DNA of 31,650 bases from Bacilli bacterium (GCA_900772435.1 CAAHEM010000116.1:1-31650), one strand, 5' to 3'. Positions 1 to 7,566 are shown, counted from the first letter of the stretch. Made by a program: numbers and translations. The notes: generated by a model not told the origin, from the sequence alone.

Positions 1-35
1 AAAAAAATAGAGAATATAAATAAGGAAGTGTTAAA

Positions 36-1127
36 ATGGTAAATAATATTAAAACATTTGAAGAAAGATTAAAAGAATTAGTAATTGATGGTAAAAAACA
101 AGGATACTTAACTTACGAACAAATAGCAAAGAAAACTATTGATTTAGATTTAGATGCTAATGCATTAGATGAACTATATAATGCTTTAAGTGAAAATCAA
201 ATTGAAGTAAGAGCTGAAGATGAAGAAGATGGATCACCAATAGATTTAAAAAATGACATTATAATTGATAATGTACCAGATGAAAGTAAAGACATGAGCG
301 TTAATGATAACGTAAGAATGTATTTAAAGGAAATAGGTAAAATAAGTCTTCTTAGTCAAGAAGAAGAACAAGAATTATCTAAAAGAGTAGCAGCAGGAGA
401 TGAAAAAGCTAAAAATATTTTAGCAGAATCTAACCTTCGTTTAGTTGTTTCAATTGCTAAACGTTATGTAGGACGTGGACTTTTATTCTTAGACTTAATT
501 CAAGAAGGAAATATCGGTCTTATGAAAGCAGTTGAAAAATTCGATTATGATAAAGGATATAAGTTTAGTACTTATGCTACATGGTGGATTCGTCAAGCTA
601 TAACTCGTGCACTTGCAGATCAAGCAAGAACAATTCGTGTACCAGTTCATATGGTTGAAACAATTAATAAAATGGCACGTATTGAAAGACAAATGACTCT
701 AGAATTAAATAGAGAACCAACTGATCAAGAATTATCTAAGAAAATGGGTCTATCAGTAGATAAGATTGCTGAAATTAGAAAAATCAGTCAAGACCCAGTA
801 TCACTAGAAACACCAATAGGTGAAGAAGATGATTCACATCTAGGAGATTTCCTTGCTGATGAAAGAACTATGTCACCAGAAGAATTCGCAACATATGAGA
901 TACTTAAAGATGAATTAAGAGAAGTACTTGATACACTTACTGTACGTGAAAAAGAAGTATTAGAATTAAGATTTGGATTATTTGATGGTTCAAGTCATAC
1001 ATTAGAAGAAGTAGGAAAACAATTCAAAGTAACTCGTGAAAGAATTAGACAAATCGAAGCAAAAGCTCTTAGAAAATTAAGACACCCATCAAGAGCTAAA
1101 AAATTAAAAGATTTCTTAATTGAATAG
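36..1127 (+). CDS. rpoD: RNA polymerase primary sigma factor (sigma-70/SigA)
   Basis: Housekeeping sigma factor that directs core RNA polymerase to -10/-35 promoters. Seen: a 363-residue protein with a short acidic region 1.1 (about residues 1-80), region 1.2 starting at [14 protein letters not shown] (about 94), region 2 with [17 protein letters not shown] and the -10-recognition segment [16 protein letters not shown], region 3, and region 4 with the helix-turn-helix [18 protein letters not shown] near the C-terminus. The length fits the short SigA of Firmicutes. SD AAGGAAGTG at 22-30 precedes the ATG. The promoter and any upstream partner (dnaG in Bacillus) lie outside the window. Its last 8 bases overlap the TTG start of trmK. 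The sigma-A-type promoters seen through the window are its expected targets. Confidence 0.98.
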   Translation: MVNNIKTFEERLKELVIDGKKQGYLTYEQIAKKTIDLDLDANALDELYNALSENQIEVRAEDEEDGSPIDLKNDIIIDNVPDESKDMSVNDNVRMYLKEIGKISLLSQEEEQELSKRVAAGDEKAKNILAESNLRLVVSIAKRYVGRGLLFLDLIQEGNIGLMKAVEKFDYDKGYKFSTYATWWIRQAITRALADQARTIRVPVHMVETINKMARIERQMTLELNREPTDQELSKKMGLSVDKIAEIRKISQDPVSLETPIGEEDDSHLGDFLADERTMSPEEFATYEILKDELREVLDTLTVREKEVLELRFGLFDGSSHTLEEVGKQFKVTRERIRQIEAKALRKLRHPSRAKKLKDFLIE

Positions 1128-1743
1128 AATAGATGCAATATATTCATTCATAGACTTAAAAGATAGAGTAGTAGATGTAGGGTGTGATCAAGCAAAACTA
1201 GGAATACTACTAGCAAAAAGAAATCAAAAATCTATCGCAAGTGATATTAGCCCTAAAGTAATAGAAAGAGCATCACTCGATATAAGAAAGCTTGGACTAG
1301 ATAACCTAATAGACTTAAGAGTATCAAATGGATTTCAAAATATTAAAAAAAATGAAGCGGATACACTAGTCTTATCAGGTATGGGGACACATACAATATT
1401 AGAAATACTAAATAATACAAAATTAAAATTTAACAAAATAATAACTATTTCTAATAATTATCATGATATTTTAAGAGATAAAATGAATGAATTAAATTAT
1501 AAAGTAGATAAAGAATTAATAATAAAAGAAAATAATAAATATTATAACTTAATACTATTTACCGAAGGAACAAAAGAGTATTCACAAAAAGAACTATTAC
1601 TTGGTCTAAATCAAGTTGATAACAAACTATATAACGAATACTTAGATCATCTATTAAAGAAATATAAAACAATAAAAGAAAGTTCAAAAGATAAAAACAT
1701 AAAAATAGATGAAATGATAACACTTATAGAAAGTACTATTTAA
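1120..1743 (+). CDS. trmK: tRNA (adenine(22)-N1)-methyltransferase TrmK
   Basis: SAM-dependent enzyme that methylates N1 of A22 in tRNA. The 207-residue protein has the Rossmann motif [17 protein letters not shown] (about residues 17-32), the acidic end of strand 2 in [12 protein letters not shown], and the family signature [13 protein letters not shown] near 86-98; the C-terminal half is a lysine-rich helical tail. The start is TTG at 1120: the Bacillus homologue begins only a few residues before the matching RLQTVAEYI-like segment (here RIDAIYSFI), and no ATG is available. It overlaps the end of rpoD, so translational coupling is likely. The rpoD-trmK order is the one in Bacillus (sigA-yqfN); the usual next gene, yqfO, is absent here. 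A terminator hairpin spans its stop codon. Confidence 0.9.
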   Translation: MNRIDAIYSFIDLKDRVVDVGCDQAKLGILLAKRNQKSIASDISPKVIERASLDIRKLGLDNLIDLRVSNGFQNIKKNEADTLVLSGMGTHTILEILNNTKLKFNKIITISNNYHDILRDKMNELNYKVDKELIIKENNKYYNLILFTEGTKEYSQKELLLGLNQVDNKLYNEYLDHLLKKYKTIKESSKDKNIKIDEMITLIESTI

Positions 1744-1760
1744 TTAGTACTTTTTATTTT
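1730..1760 (+). terminator. Intrinsic terminator of rpoD-trmK
   Basis: Perfect 9-bp stem AAAGTACTA (1730-1738) / TAGTACTTT (1745-1753) with a 6-nt loop, followed by a T-rich tail. The stem overlaps the trmK stop codon. Confidence 0.8.
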
Positions 1761-1770
1761 AAAATATATA

Positions 1771-1795
1771 TGCTAAAATTTAAAATGGAAGGTGA
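1771..1795 (+). promoter_or_regulatory. Extended -10 promoter and SD for the cyclophilin gene
   Basis: TGC followed by TAAAAT (1771-1779) fits an extended -10 element (TGn-TATAAT); no clear -35 is seen. The strong SD GGAAGGTGA at 1787-1795 selects the ATG at 1801 over the in-frame GTG at 1792, which lies inside the SD. Confidence 0.55.
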
Positions 1796-1800
1796 TTAAA

Positions 1801-2472
1801 ATGAGAAAGTATTTAAAATATGTATTATGTTTATGCTTATTATTTATGCTTTGTGGATGTAGTGAGGAGGAAGTAAAAATGAATTATACTACTGAAGAAG
1901 TAAATGGAAAAACAATATATAATATTGAAAATAAAAAATATGTAGAAAGCGAAGAAGCAACAAATTATGTAAAAATTGATGTGAATAATTATGGTATTAT
2001 GATTGCTGAACTTTATCCTGATGTTGCTCCAATAACAGTAGAAAACTTTAAAGAATTAGTTAAAGAAAAATTCTATGATGGAATTATATTCCATAGAGTT
2101 ATAAGTGATTTCATGATTCAAACTGGAGATCCAACTGGTACAGGAATGGGTGGAAGTGAAAAAGAAATCAAAGGTGAATTTAAAATTAATGGAGTTGAAA
2201 ATAACCTATCACATGTAAGAGGAGTTCTTTCAATGGCAAGACGTGGAAGCAATCCTGAAACAGAAGACACTATGAATTCAGCATCTAGTCAATTCTTTAT
2301 TGTTCACAAAGATTCTGATTTCTTAGATGGAAATTATGCAGCATTCGGAAAATTATTAAATGGTTATGATATTCTTGATAAAATAGCTACAACAACTACT
2401 GATCAAAATGATAAACCACTTGATGATATTAAAATGAATGGAATAAGATTTGTTACTTTATACGAGGAATAA
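1801..2472 (+). CDS. Lipoprotein cyclophilin-type peptidyl-prolyl cis-trans isomerase
   Basis: Catalyses proline cis-trans isomerisation, probably helping exported proteins fold at the outer face of the membrane. The 223-residue protein starts with a lipoprotein signal: KYLKYVLCLCLLFMLCGC ends in the lipobox MLCGC, with the lipidated Cys near residue 21. The cyclophilin domain (about 52-220) has the catalytic-region motifs IIFHRVISDFMIQTGDP and SMARRGSNP, then SSQFFIVHKDSDFLDGNYAAFG. The start is set by the SD at 1787-1795. folD follows after 1 nt with its own SD, so the two are one operon. LspA, which would cut the signal peptide, is encoded at 13299. The fold call is firm; the client proteins are unknown. 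Confidence 0.92.
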   Translation: MRKYLKYVLCLCLLFMLCGCSEEEVKMNYTTEEVNGKTIYNIENKKYVESEEATNYVKIDVNNYGIMIAELYPDVAPITVENFKELVKEKFYDGIIFHRVISDFMIQTGDPTGTGMGGSEKEIKGEFKINGVENNLSHVRGVLSMARRGSNPETEDTMNSASSQFFIVHKDSDFLDGNYAAFGKLLNGYDILDKIATTTTDQNDKPLDDIKMNGIRFVTLYEE

Positions 2473-2473
2473 A

Positions 2474-3331
2474 ATGAAAATATTAGATGGAAAAAGTTTA
2501 AGTGCGAAAGTAAAAGATGAATTAAAAGGAAATGTAAATTCATACTTTCAAACACCAATACTAGCTGTTGTTACTATCGGAGATGACGCAGCCAGTGAAG
2601 TATATGTTAAAAACAAAAAGAAAGCTTGCGAATATGTAGGAATGAGTTTTATACATTTAGATTATGCAAGCTGTGTAAAAGAAGAAGTTGTTATTAAGAA
2701 AATAAAACAACTAAACAAAGATAAAAGTATTAATGGTATTATAGTACAATTACCAATACCAGATAACTTCAATGTATCAAAAATTATTAATACTATAGAT
2801 CCATCAAAAGATGTAGATGGACTTACAAATACTCAAGCAGGAAAACTAATTCAAAATGAAAAGTGTTTAATACCATGTACACCTAAAGGAATAATGGAAA
2901 TATTTAAAGAATATAAAATTGATTTAGAAGGAAAACACGTAGTAATAGTAGGAAGAAGTAACTTAGTAGGTAAACCATTAATGTTAGAATGTCTAAATAA
3001 AAATGCTACAGTAACTATGTGTCATAGTAAAACAAAAGATTTAAAAAAATACACTAAAGATGCAGATATTCTAGTAGTAGCTGTAGGTAAGAAATATCTT
3101 ATAGATAAAACTATGATAAAAAAAGATTCTATTATTATTGATGTTGGAATAAATAGAATAGATGGAAAACTATATGGAGATGTTAATCCAAATGTTGAAG
3201 AAGTATGTGGATATTTAACACCAGTTCCAGGAGGGGTTGGACCAATGACAGTATCAATGCTTTTAAAAAATACATTTGAAGCTTATAAAAATCAAAATGG
3301 AATAGTTGATATGTTCGATTTAAACCAATAA
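2474..3331 (+). CDS. folD: Bifunctional methylenetetrahydrofolate dehydrogenase / methenyltetrahydrofolate cyclohydrolase FolD
   Basis: Cytoplasmic one-carbon enzyme that interconverts 5,10-methylene-THF, 5,10-methenyl-THF and 10-formyl-THF using NADP+. The 285 residues are the usual family length. Seen: the catalytic Tyr/Lys segment SEVYVKNKKKACEYVGM (about 43-59), GIIVQLPIP, DVDGLTN, the nucleotide-binding loop VVIVGRSNLVGKPLM (about 155-169), and the C-terminal signature PVPGGVGPMTVSMLL. ATG 2474 is chosen because SD GAGGAAT sits at 2464-2470; an in-frame upstream TTG at 2450 lies inside the previous gene and has no SD. It is co-transcribed with the cyclophilin gene and ends at a bidirectional terminator facing rpsD. 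Confidence 0.96.
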   Translation: MKILDGKSLSAKVKDELKGNVNSYFQTPILAVVTIGDDAASEVYVKNKKKACEYVGMSFIHLDYASCVKEEVVIKKIKQLNKDKSINGIIVQLPIPDNFNVSKIINTIDPSKDVDGLTNTQAGKLIQNEKCLIPCTPKGIMEIFKEYKIDLEGKHVVIVGRSNLVGKPLMLECLNKNATVTMCHSKTKDLKKYTKDADILVVAVGKKYLIDKTMIKKDSIIIDVGINRIDGKLYGDVNPNVEEVCGYLTPVPGGVGPMTVSMLLKNTFEAYKNQNGIVDMFDLNQ

Positions 3332-3358
3332 AAAAGACTTGATTGACTCAAGTCTTTT
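3332..3358. terminator. Bidirectional terminator between folD and rpsD
   Basis: Perfect 11-bp stem AAAAGACTTGA (3332-3342) / TCAAGTCTTTT (3348-3358) with a 5-nt loop, flanked by A-rich and T-rich runs, so it can end the convergent transcripts from both sides. Confidence 0.85.
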
Positions 3359-3364
3359 AGTTTA

Positions 3365-3964
3365 CTATCTATTATAGAATTCAACGATTAATGCATCATT
3401 AACTTCAGAATTTAATTCTTCACGTTCTGGATATCTTACATAAGTACCACATTTCTTAGTTTTATCAACTGATACATAAGCAGGAATATTAATATCCATA
3501 TTAACACATTCATTAATTACTGGATGATCAAGTGAATTTTCTTTAACAGAAATAACACTACCAACTTTAACTCTGAATGATGGAATATCAACTTTCTTAC
3601 CATCAACTAAGATATGTCCGTGATTAACAATTTGTCTTGCAGCTCTTCTAGTTTTAGCAAATCCCATTCTATATACTAAGTTATCTAATCTACTTTCTAA
3701 AAGTATTAATAAGTTAGTACCATGAATTCCTTGCATCTTACCAGCAGCATCAAATGTTTTTCTGAATTGTTTTTCAGAAAGTCCATACATAAATCTAACT
3801 TTTTGTTTTTCTTGTAATTGAACACCATATTCACTAAGTTTCTTTCTACTAGTTCCGTGAATTCCAGGAGCAGTAGGTTTCTTTCTTAATTCTTTACCAG
3901 TTTCAAGTGTTGAAAAACCATATCTTCTAGATTTTTTGAATGCAGGTCCGATATATCTTGACAT
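3365..3964 (-). CDS. rpsD: Small ribosomal subunit protein uS4
   Basis: Primary 16S rRNA-binding protein of the 30S subunit. The 199 residues follow the Firmicutes pattern: the N-terminal [16 protein letters not shown] segment, [39 protein letters not shown], then the S4 RNA-binding domain with [19 protein letters not shown] (about 110-128). It has no zinc-binding cysteines at the N-terminus, so this is the C-minus form. SD AAGGAGGAAC lies at 3972-3981 (reverse strand). The gene stands alone behind a strong promoter and a leader of about 150 nt, which fits known autogenous control by S4 in Firmicutes. Confidence 0.98.
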   Translation of the reverse strand: MSRYIGPAFKKSRRYGFSTLETGKELRKKPTAPGIHGTSRKKLSEYGVQLQEKQKVRFMYGLSEKQFRKTFDAAGKMQGIHGTNLLILLESRLDNLVYRMGFAKTRRAARQIVNHGHILVDGKKVDIPSFRVKVGSVISVKENSLDHPVINECVNMDINIPAYVSVDKTKKCGTYVRYPEREELNSEVNDALIVEFYNR

Positions 3965-4115
3965 AGTATTTGTTCCTCCTTCTACAAATATTTGTATTAA
4001 AGGCCACCATATAAATTATAGGGAGTTTCTTAATTACTTTCGCCTTGGCAGAAGTTACTTATATTTTTTCAAAGAAACACATTACAATTTATTTAGGCAC
4101 TGCCAAATAAATACT
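3965..4115 (-). promoter_or_regulatory. Structured rpsD leader (candidate S4 autoregulatory RNA)
   Basis: Between the predicted start of transcription (about 4115) and the rpsD ATG lie about 150 nt with several possible helices. In RNA sense: ATTTATTT-GGC pairs with GCC-T-AAATAAAT (around 4086-4112); TTGGCAG in that hairpin can instead pair with CTGCCAA near 4050; AAGGC pairs with GCCTT near 4000. These choices exclude each other, which fits a switch or pseudoknot. Firmicutes rpsD genes are known to carry S4-binding leaders; assigning this one is inference from position and folding potential. A 14-bp palindrome lies at 3983-3996, just before the SD. Confidence 0.55.
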
Positions 4116-4121
4116 TAGTAA

Positions 4122-4150
4122 ATTATATAATATTTTTTACTAAAAATCAA
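4122..4150 (-). promoter_or_regulatory. rpsD promoter (sigma-A type)
   Basis: On the minus strand TTGATT (4145-4150), a 17-bp spacer and a perfect TATAAT (4122-4127). It is divergent from the promoter of the 4209 gene. Confidence 0.75.
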
Positions 4151-4157
4151 CAAATTA

Positions 4158-4187
4158 TTAGTACATTTCCCGTAAATATGCTATAAT
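4158..4187 (+). promoter_or_regulatory. Promoter of the 4209-murB operon
   Basis: A perfect TATAAT at 4182-4187 preceded by TGC (extended -10), with a weak -35 TTAGTA at 4158-4163. The predicted leader is short, about 15 nt, and contains the purine-rich SD CGGAGAGTG. Confidence 0.65.
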
Positions 4188-4208
4188 TTTAGTACGGAGA
4201 GTGATAAA

Positions 4209-4739
4209 ATGGCAAAAAATAATATGGGTATCAAGTATAAAAGACCAAAAAGAGAAAGAAATAAAGTAAATTATAGTATGAATGAAACTGATGGATTTAA
4301 GAAATTCTTTATAGTTTTAGCTTCAGTATTAGTATTTATCGGACTTGTTTATTTAGGAATATTAGGATTAGAAAAATTAGGTGTATTTGAAGCAGGGTAT
4401 ACTAAACCTTCAAAAGAAGCAACAAAAATAAGTACAGAATATATAATGGTAGGTACAGTATTTAATAGACCTGAAAAAGATTATATAGTAATCTTTGATG
4501 ATTACTCAAAAAATAGAAATCCTTATGTAAACACTTTAGCTGAAAATTATAAATTAAGAGCATATAAAGTTGATATGAGTAAAGCAGAAAATTCAAAATA
4601 TAAATCAGAAGAAGCAAACACTAATGTAAAAAAAGATAGTGATTTAAAAATAAATGATGTAACAATGATTAGAATAACTAATGGAAGGGTTTCAAAATAC
4701 ATCGTTGGTGCTGACAAAATAGAAGAATATTTAAAATAA
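4209..4739 (+). CDS. Membrane-anchored thioredoxin-fold-like protein, function unknown
   Basis: I do not recognise the family with confidence. The 176-residue protein has a basic cytoplasmic N-terminus (KYKRPKRERNK), one membrane helix at about 33-53, and an outside domain. That domain looks like a thioredoxin fold: a strand YIVIFDDYS, a helix PYVNTLAENYK, LRAYKVDMS, and a closing VTMIRITNGRVSKYIVGADKI segment like the PTLI-strand-GGxxEIxxYL end of thioredoxins. No cysteine is present anywhere, so it cannot act as a dithiol oxidoreductase; a structural or binding role is more likely. Its stop codon overlaps the murB ATG by one base, which implies translational coupling and perhaps a wall-related role. 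Confidence 0.75.
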   Translation: MAKNNMGIKYKRPKRERNKVNYSMNETDGFKKFFIVLASVLVFIGLVYLGILGLEKLGVFEAGYTKPSKEATKISTEYIMVGTVFNRPEKDYIVIFDDYSKNRNPYVNTLAENYKLRAYKVDMSKAENSKYKSEEANTNVKKDSDLKINDVTMIRITNGRVSKYIVGADKIEEYLK

Positions 4740-5617
4740 TGATAGAAGAACTAAGTAAAATTTGTAAAACAATAGAGAGTGAAAATTTAAAAAAATATAA
4801 TACATATAAAATAGATTGTTCATGCAAAGTAATTATATTTCCAAGTACTATAGATGAATTAAAAGAATCATTAAATATAATAAAAAAGAATAAATCTAAA
4901 TGGTTTATTCTTGGAAATGGTTCAAACATTATATTACCAAAGTATTATGACGGAGTAATAATTAAATTAGATAATTTAAATAAATGTGTTATTAATGATA
5001 ATAATATCTATGTTGAAAGTGGATATATGCTAAATAAGTTAGCAAATGAATTATCAAATAAAGGTTTTACCGGAATAGAATGGGCAACAGGTATACCTGG
5101 AACTGTAGGCGGAGCCATTTATGGAAATGCAGGAGCATACAAGTCATCAATGAGTGAGATTCTAGTAGATGTAACATTACTTGATAATGAAAACATAATA
5201 ACATTAAAGAATGAAGAATTAGAATTTAGCTATAGAGACTCACTATTAAAACATAGAAAAAATTTAATAGTCCTATCTTGTAATATTAAGCTTAAAAAAG
5301 GAAACACAGAAGAAATAAAAAAAACTATAGAAGAAAGAACATTAAAAAGAATAGAAACTCAACCACTAGAATATCCAAACTGTGGAAGTGTATTTAGAAA
5401 TCCTGAAGGAATGGCTGCTGGAAAATTAATTGATGATTCAGGACTAAAAGGTTACACAGAAGGTGGTGCAAAGATAAGTGAAAAACATGCCAACTTCATA
5501 ATAAACTATGATAATGCTACTAGTGAAGATATAATTAAACTAATAGAATTAATTAAAAACAAAATAAAAAAGAACTACAATATAGACTTAGTTCTAGAAC
5601 AAGAAATAATAAAATGA
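4739..5617 (+). CDS. murB: UDP-N-acetylenolpyruvoylglucosamine reductase MurB
   Basis: NADPH- and FAD-dependent reductase making UDP-N-acetylmuramate, the second committed step of peptidoglycan synthesis in the cytoplasm. The 292-residue protein has the FAD-binding domain (FILGNGSNIIL near 56-66, WATGIPGTVGGAIYGNAGAY near 115-134), the substrate Arg region FSYRDSLLKH, and the catalytic-serine loop NCGSVFRNPEG (about 215-225), followed by AGKLIDDSGLKG and HANFIIN. The final acidic motif is VLEQEI. Length and motifs fit the short MurB class of Firmicutes. It shares one base with the upstream membrane gene and ends at a strong bidirectional terminator. Confidence 0.95.
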   Translation: MIEELSKICKTIESENLKKYNTYKIDCSCKVIIFPSTIDELKESLNIIKKNKSKWFILGNGSNIILPKYYDGVIIKLDNLNKCVINDNNIYVESGYMLNKLANELSNKGFTGIEWATGIPGTVGGAIYGNAGAYKSSMSEILVDVTLLDNENIITLKNEELEFSYRDSLLKHRKNLIVLSCNIKLKKGNTEEIKKTIEERTLKRIETQPLEYPNCGSVFRNPEGMAAGKLIDDSGLKGYTEGGAKISEKHANFIINYDNATSEDIIKLIELIKNKIKKNYNIDLVLEQEIIK

Positions 5618-5621
5618 TACA

Positions 5622-5652
5622 AAAAAATGATTGAATTGTTCAATCATTTTTT
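5622..5652. terminator. Bidirectional terminator between murB and rpmB
   Basis: Perfect 14-bp stem: six A then TGATTGAA (5622-5635) pairing with TTCAATCA then six T (5639-5652), loop TTG. It serves murB on the plus strand and the short bL28 gene on the minus strand. Confidence 0.85.
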
Positions 5653-5654
5653 AA

Positions 5655-5816
5655 TTACTTATTTAAAGATTTAATTTCTTTAGTTGACATTCTAACTTTT
5701 TTTCCATCAACTACAACTGTTTGTAAATTAACTTTTTGAGTTTTTTTAGTTGCCTTTAATGAAAAAGGTCTATTTTGAGCACTCATATTTTTTCTATTTG
5801 ATACATTTTTTGCCAT
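5655..5816 (-). CDS. rpmB: Large ribosomal subunit protein bL28, unusually short
   Basis: A 53-residue basic protein read on the minus strand from ATG 5816-5814 to TAA 5657-5655. It begins MAKNVSNRKNMSAQNRPFSL and continues with KATKKTQKVNLQTVVVDGKK and VRMSTKEIKSLNK. This matches the bL28 core (GNNRSHxxxxTKRTWxxNLQKVxxxVDGKxKRVxVSxxxLKS). The usual length is about 62, so it is shortened mainly at the C-terminus, and it lacks zinc cysteines. SD GAGGAGG lies at 5827-5833 (reverse) with a matching promoter upstream. Ribosomal protein genes of this size are easily missed. It shares a terminator with murB. Confidence 0.85.
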   Translation of the reverse strand: MAKNVSNRKNMSAQNRPFSLKATKKTQKVNLQTVVVDGKKVRMSTKEIKSLNK

Positions 5817-5849
5817 TTTAAACTTGCCTCCTCTTTTTAAGTCACATAT

Positions 5850-5878
5850 AATTTAACATACTTTTCCATTTTAGTAAA
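5850..5878 (-). promoter_or_regulatory. rpmB promoter
   Basis: On the minus strand TTTACT (5873-5878), a 17-bp spacer, TGT and TAAATT (5850-5855). Predicted leader about 27 nt, containing the SD. Confidence 0.5.
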
Positions 5879-5885
5879 GTAAAAA

Positions 5886-5914
5886 TTGACTTTTTATATT
5901 CTTTTTAGTAGAAT
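5886..5914 (+). promoter_or_regulatory. Promoter of the 5939 gene
   Basis: TTGACT (5886-5891), exactly 17 bp, TAGAAT (5909-5914). Predicted leader about 18 nt. Confidence 0.7.
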
Positions 5915-5938
5915 AATCAGTAAAGTTGGGGGTAGGGT

Positions 5939-6793
5939 ATGGAAAAGAAAGAGACAAAAAGATATTCAATAGTAGAATATTTAGGTGTAACAAGAAGAGA
6001 GTATAGTACGTTTGATGAATACAAAGAAACACTTGATATAATTGAAAAAAACAATAGAAAGAAAACAACTAAGTACTATTTTGGAAATGTAACATGTGAA
6101 AAGGATAGCAATGGTAAATATATAGTACTGGTTCATGTTTATAATAGATTAACGCCAAAAATGACGATATCTGAACTAGATAATTTTACTGAAAGTTTTG
6201 ATGAAGATGATTTAATAGAATATTTTAGAAATCAATCAAAAACAAAAGAGGGCTTCAAACCTGATATAAATATATGCTATTTTGAAAATAAAAATAGTGT
6301 AGATGAAAAACCTGGAGATGTACACTACGAGAGAAGAATAAAGTATATACCTATATTATATAGAGAAGATAAAAAATACTTAGACAAAGCTTTTATAAAG
6401 AATTGTTTGGTATCTCACGCAAAAGCATTAGATTATGATTTCTTCAAAGCACTAGCAAATGAATTTTGTATATATAGAGTAGTAGAAGAAAATATAGAAG
6501 ACTTATTTGGTATGGTAGATAAATGTAGATTTCAAGGATATGATCCTATGTATATGGCAGAATACGCATATAGACTATTTAATAATTTAATAGTAGAAAG
6601 AGATTCAGAAGGAAGAATTATAAGATTATCAAATGGAGAATATCAAATAAGCAGAAGAAGATTAAGAGATTTTGGATTCTTCATAAGAGACTATAACATG
6701 CCTGACTCAAGAAGAGTAGTTCCAACAAGATACAATAAACCACAACATCCAGTAAATGAAATGAAATTAAAAAAATCAAATAAGGAGCAATAA
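5939..6793 (+). CDS. Hypothetical protein, soluble, 284 aa
   Basis: I do not recognise this protein. It has no signal peptide or membrane helix, so it is probably cytoplasmic. The sequence is rich in charged and aromatic residues; the first half has beta-rich segments (TKYYFGNVTCEKD, YIVLVHVYNRLTPKMTISEL), the middle is mixed helical (KALDYDFFKALANEFCIYRV, YDPMYMAEYAYRLFNNLIV), and the C-terminus is basic (RRRLRDFGFFIRDY, then a lysine-rich tail). The SD region is odd: a G-rich run (GGGGGTAGGGT, about 5928-5938) directly against the ATG instead of GGAGG or GGTGA. It is a single-gene unit with its own promoter and terminator, just before the spoIIGA control region. A role in sporulation is possible but rests only on position. 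Confidence 0.8.
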   Translation: MEKKETKRYSIVEYLGVTRREYSTFDEYKETLDIIEKNNRKKTTKYYFGNVTCEKDSNGKYIVLVHVYNRLTPKMTISELDNFTESFDEDDLIEYFRNQSKTKEGFKPDINICYFENKNSVDEKPGDVHYERRIKYIPILYREDKKYLDKAFIKNCLVSHAKALDYDFFKALANEFCIYRVVEENIEDLFGMVDKCRFQGYDPMYMAEYAYRLFNNLIVERDSEGRIIRLSNGEYQISRRRLRDFGFFIRDYNMPDSRRVVPTRYNKPQHPVNEMKLKKSNKEQ

Positions 6794-6822
6794 TTCGACA
6801 AAAAAATTGCTTCTTTTTTTAT
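6782..6822 (+). terminator. Terminator after the 5939 gene
   Basis: AAGGAGCAA (6782-6790) pairs with TTGCTTCTT (6807-6815) through one G-U pair, 16-nt loop, then a T tract. The loop contains the Spo0A-box-like site of the next promoter. Confidence 0.6.
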
Positions 6823-6827
6823 ATACT
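6794..6827 (+). promoter_or_regulatory. Candidate Spo0A-controlled promoter of spoIIGA-sigE
   Basis: TTCGACAAA at 6794-6802 is the reverse complement of TTTGTCGAA, a full match to the Spo0A box (TGNCGAA). It lies where the -35 would be for the -10 TATACT at 6822-6827; no ordinary -35 is present. In B. subtilis the spoIIG operon is a sigma-A promoter switched on by phosphorylated Spo0A bound over the -35 region, so site, spacing and gene agree. The predicted transcription start is about 6834. Binding itself is inference. Confidence 0.6.
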
Positions 6828-6843
6828 TATTATGGTGAAGAAA

Positions 6844-7566
6844 ATGATATATATAGATGAACTAATAATACTAAATTTTATAATAGACTTTCTGATATTA
6901 AAAACAACAAGTTCGATATTAAAATTAAATACAAAAACTTCAAGATTGATTATTTCATCCGTAGTAGGAGAAATATCACTTTTATATTTATTTATAAACT
7001 TTAATAATATAGAATTAATTCTATTTAAATTATTAATTGGAGTTATTATGAATCTTATATCTTTTGGATACATAAATTTAAAAGATTTTATAAAAAACTT
7101 ATTATATTTTTATATGTTTTCATTTCTTTTAGGAGGGACACTTTACTATTTGAAAATAGAATCCTTAGTAAAATATAAATATTATTTACTATTAATACCA
7201 ATAATTATGAATATATTAAAAAAATTAGCATATAATCTAAAGAATATAATAAAGTTAAGACACAAAGTAACAATATATCTTAAAAATGGAAATATTTTAT
7301 ATCTTAATGGTTACATGGATACAGGTAATACACTAGTAGAACCATATACTAACAAAAATGTAATAATAATAAATAAAGATATAAAAGAAAAATTCTTTTT
7401 AGTACCATTTAAAACAATAGAAAATTCATCTTTATTAAAATGTTTTAAACCTAAAAAAGTATATATAGATGGTATAGGAGAGAGAAATGATATTGTAGTA
7501 GGAGTAACAAATAAAAAGTTTAATGGTTTTAATTGTTTATTAAATTATAATCTTATGGAGGAATAA
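6844..7566 (+). CDS. spoIIGA: Pro-sigma-E processing aspartic protease SpoIIGA
   Basis: Membrane-embedded aspartic protease that matures pro-sigma-E at the sporulation septum after a forespore signal (SpoIIR in Bacillus, not in this window). Seen: an N-terminal half of about five hydrophobic helices starting IYIDELIILNFIIDFLIL, then a cytoplasmic domain with the catalytic motif GYMDTGNTLVEPYT (Asp near residue 159 from ATG 6844). Length 240 from this ATG is somewhat shorter than the Bacillus protein. ATG 6844 is preferred because GGTGA (6834-6838) is its SD; ATG 6832 and GTG 6835 are alternatives, but 6832 lies upstream of the predicted transcription start. It overlaps sigE by one base, and this pairing makes the identification secure. 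Confidence 0.92.
   Translation: MIYIDELIILNFIIDFLILKTTSSILKLNTKTSRLIISSVVGEISLLYLFINFNNIELILFKLLIGVIMNLISFGYINLKDFIKNLLYFYMFSFLLGGTLYYLKIESLVKYKYYLLLIPIIMNILKKLAYNLKNIIKLRHKVTIYLKNGNILYLNGYMDTGNTLVEPYTNKNVIIINKDIKEKFFLVPFKTIENSSLLKCFKPKKVYIDGIGERNDIVVGVTNKKFNGFNCLLNYNLMEE

Noticed and set aside
3936..4118. A 60-codon plus-strand frame over the rpsD start and leader
   Set aside because: It is antisense to rpsD and its leader, has no SD, and its product looks random.
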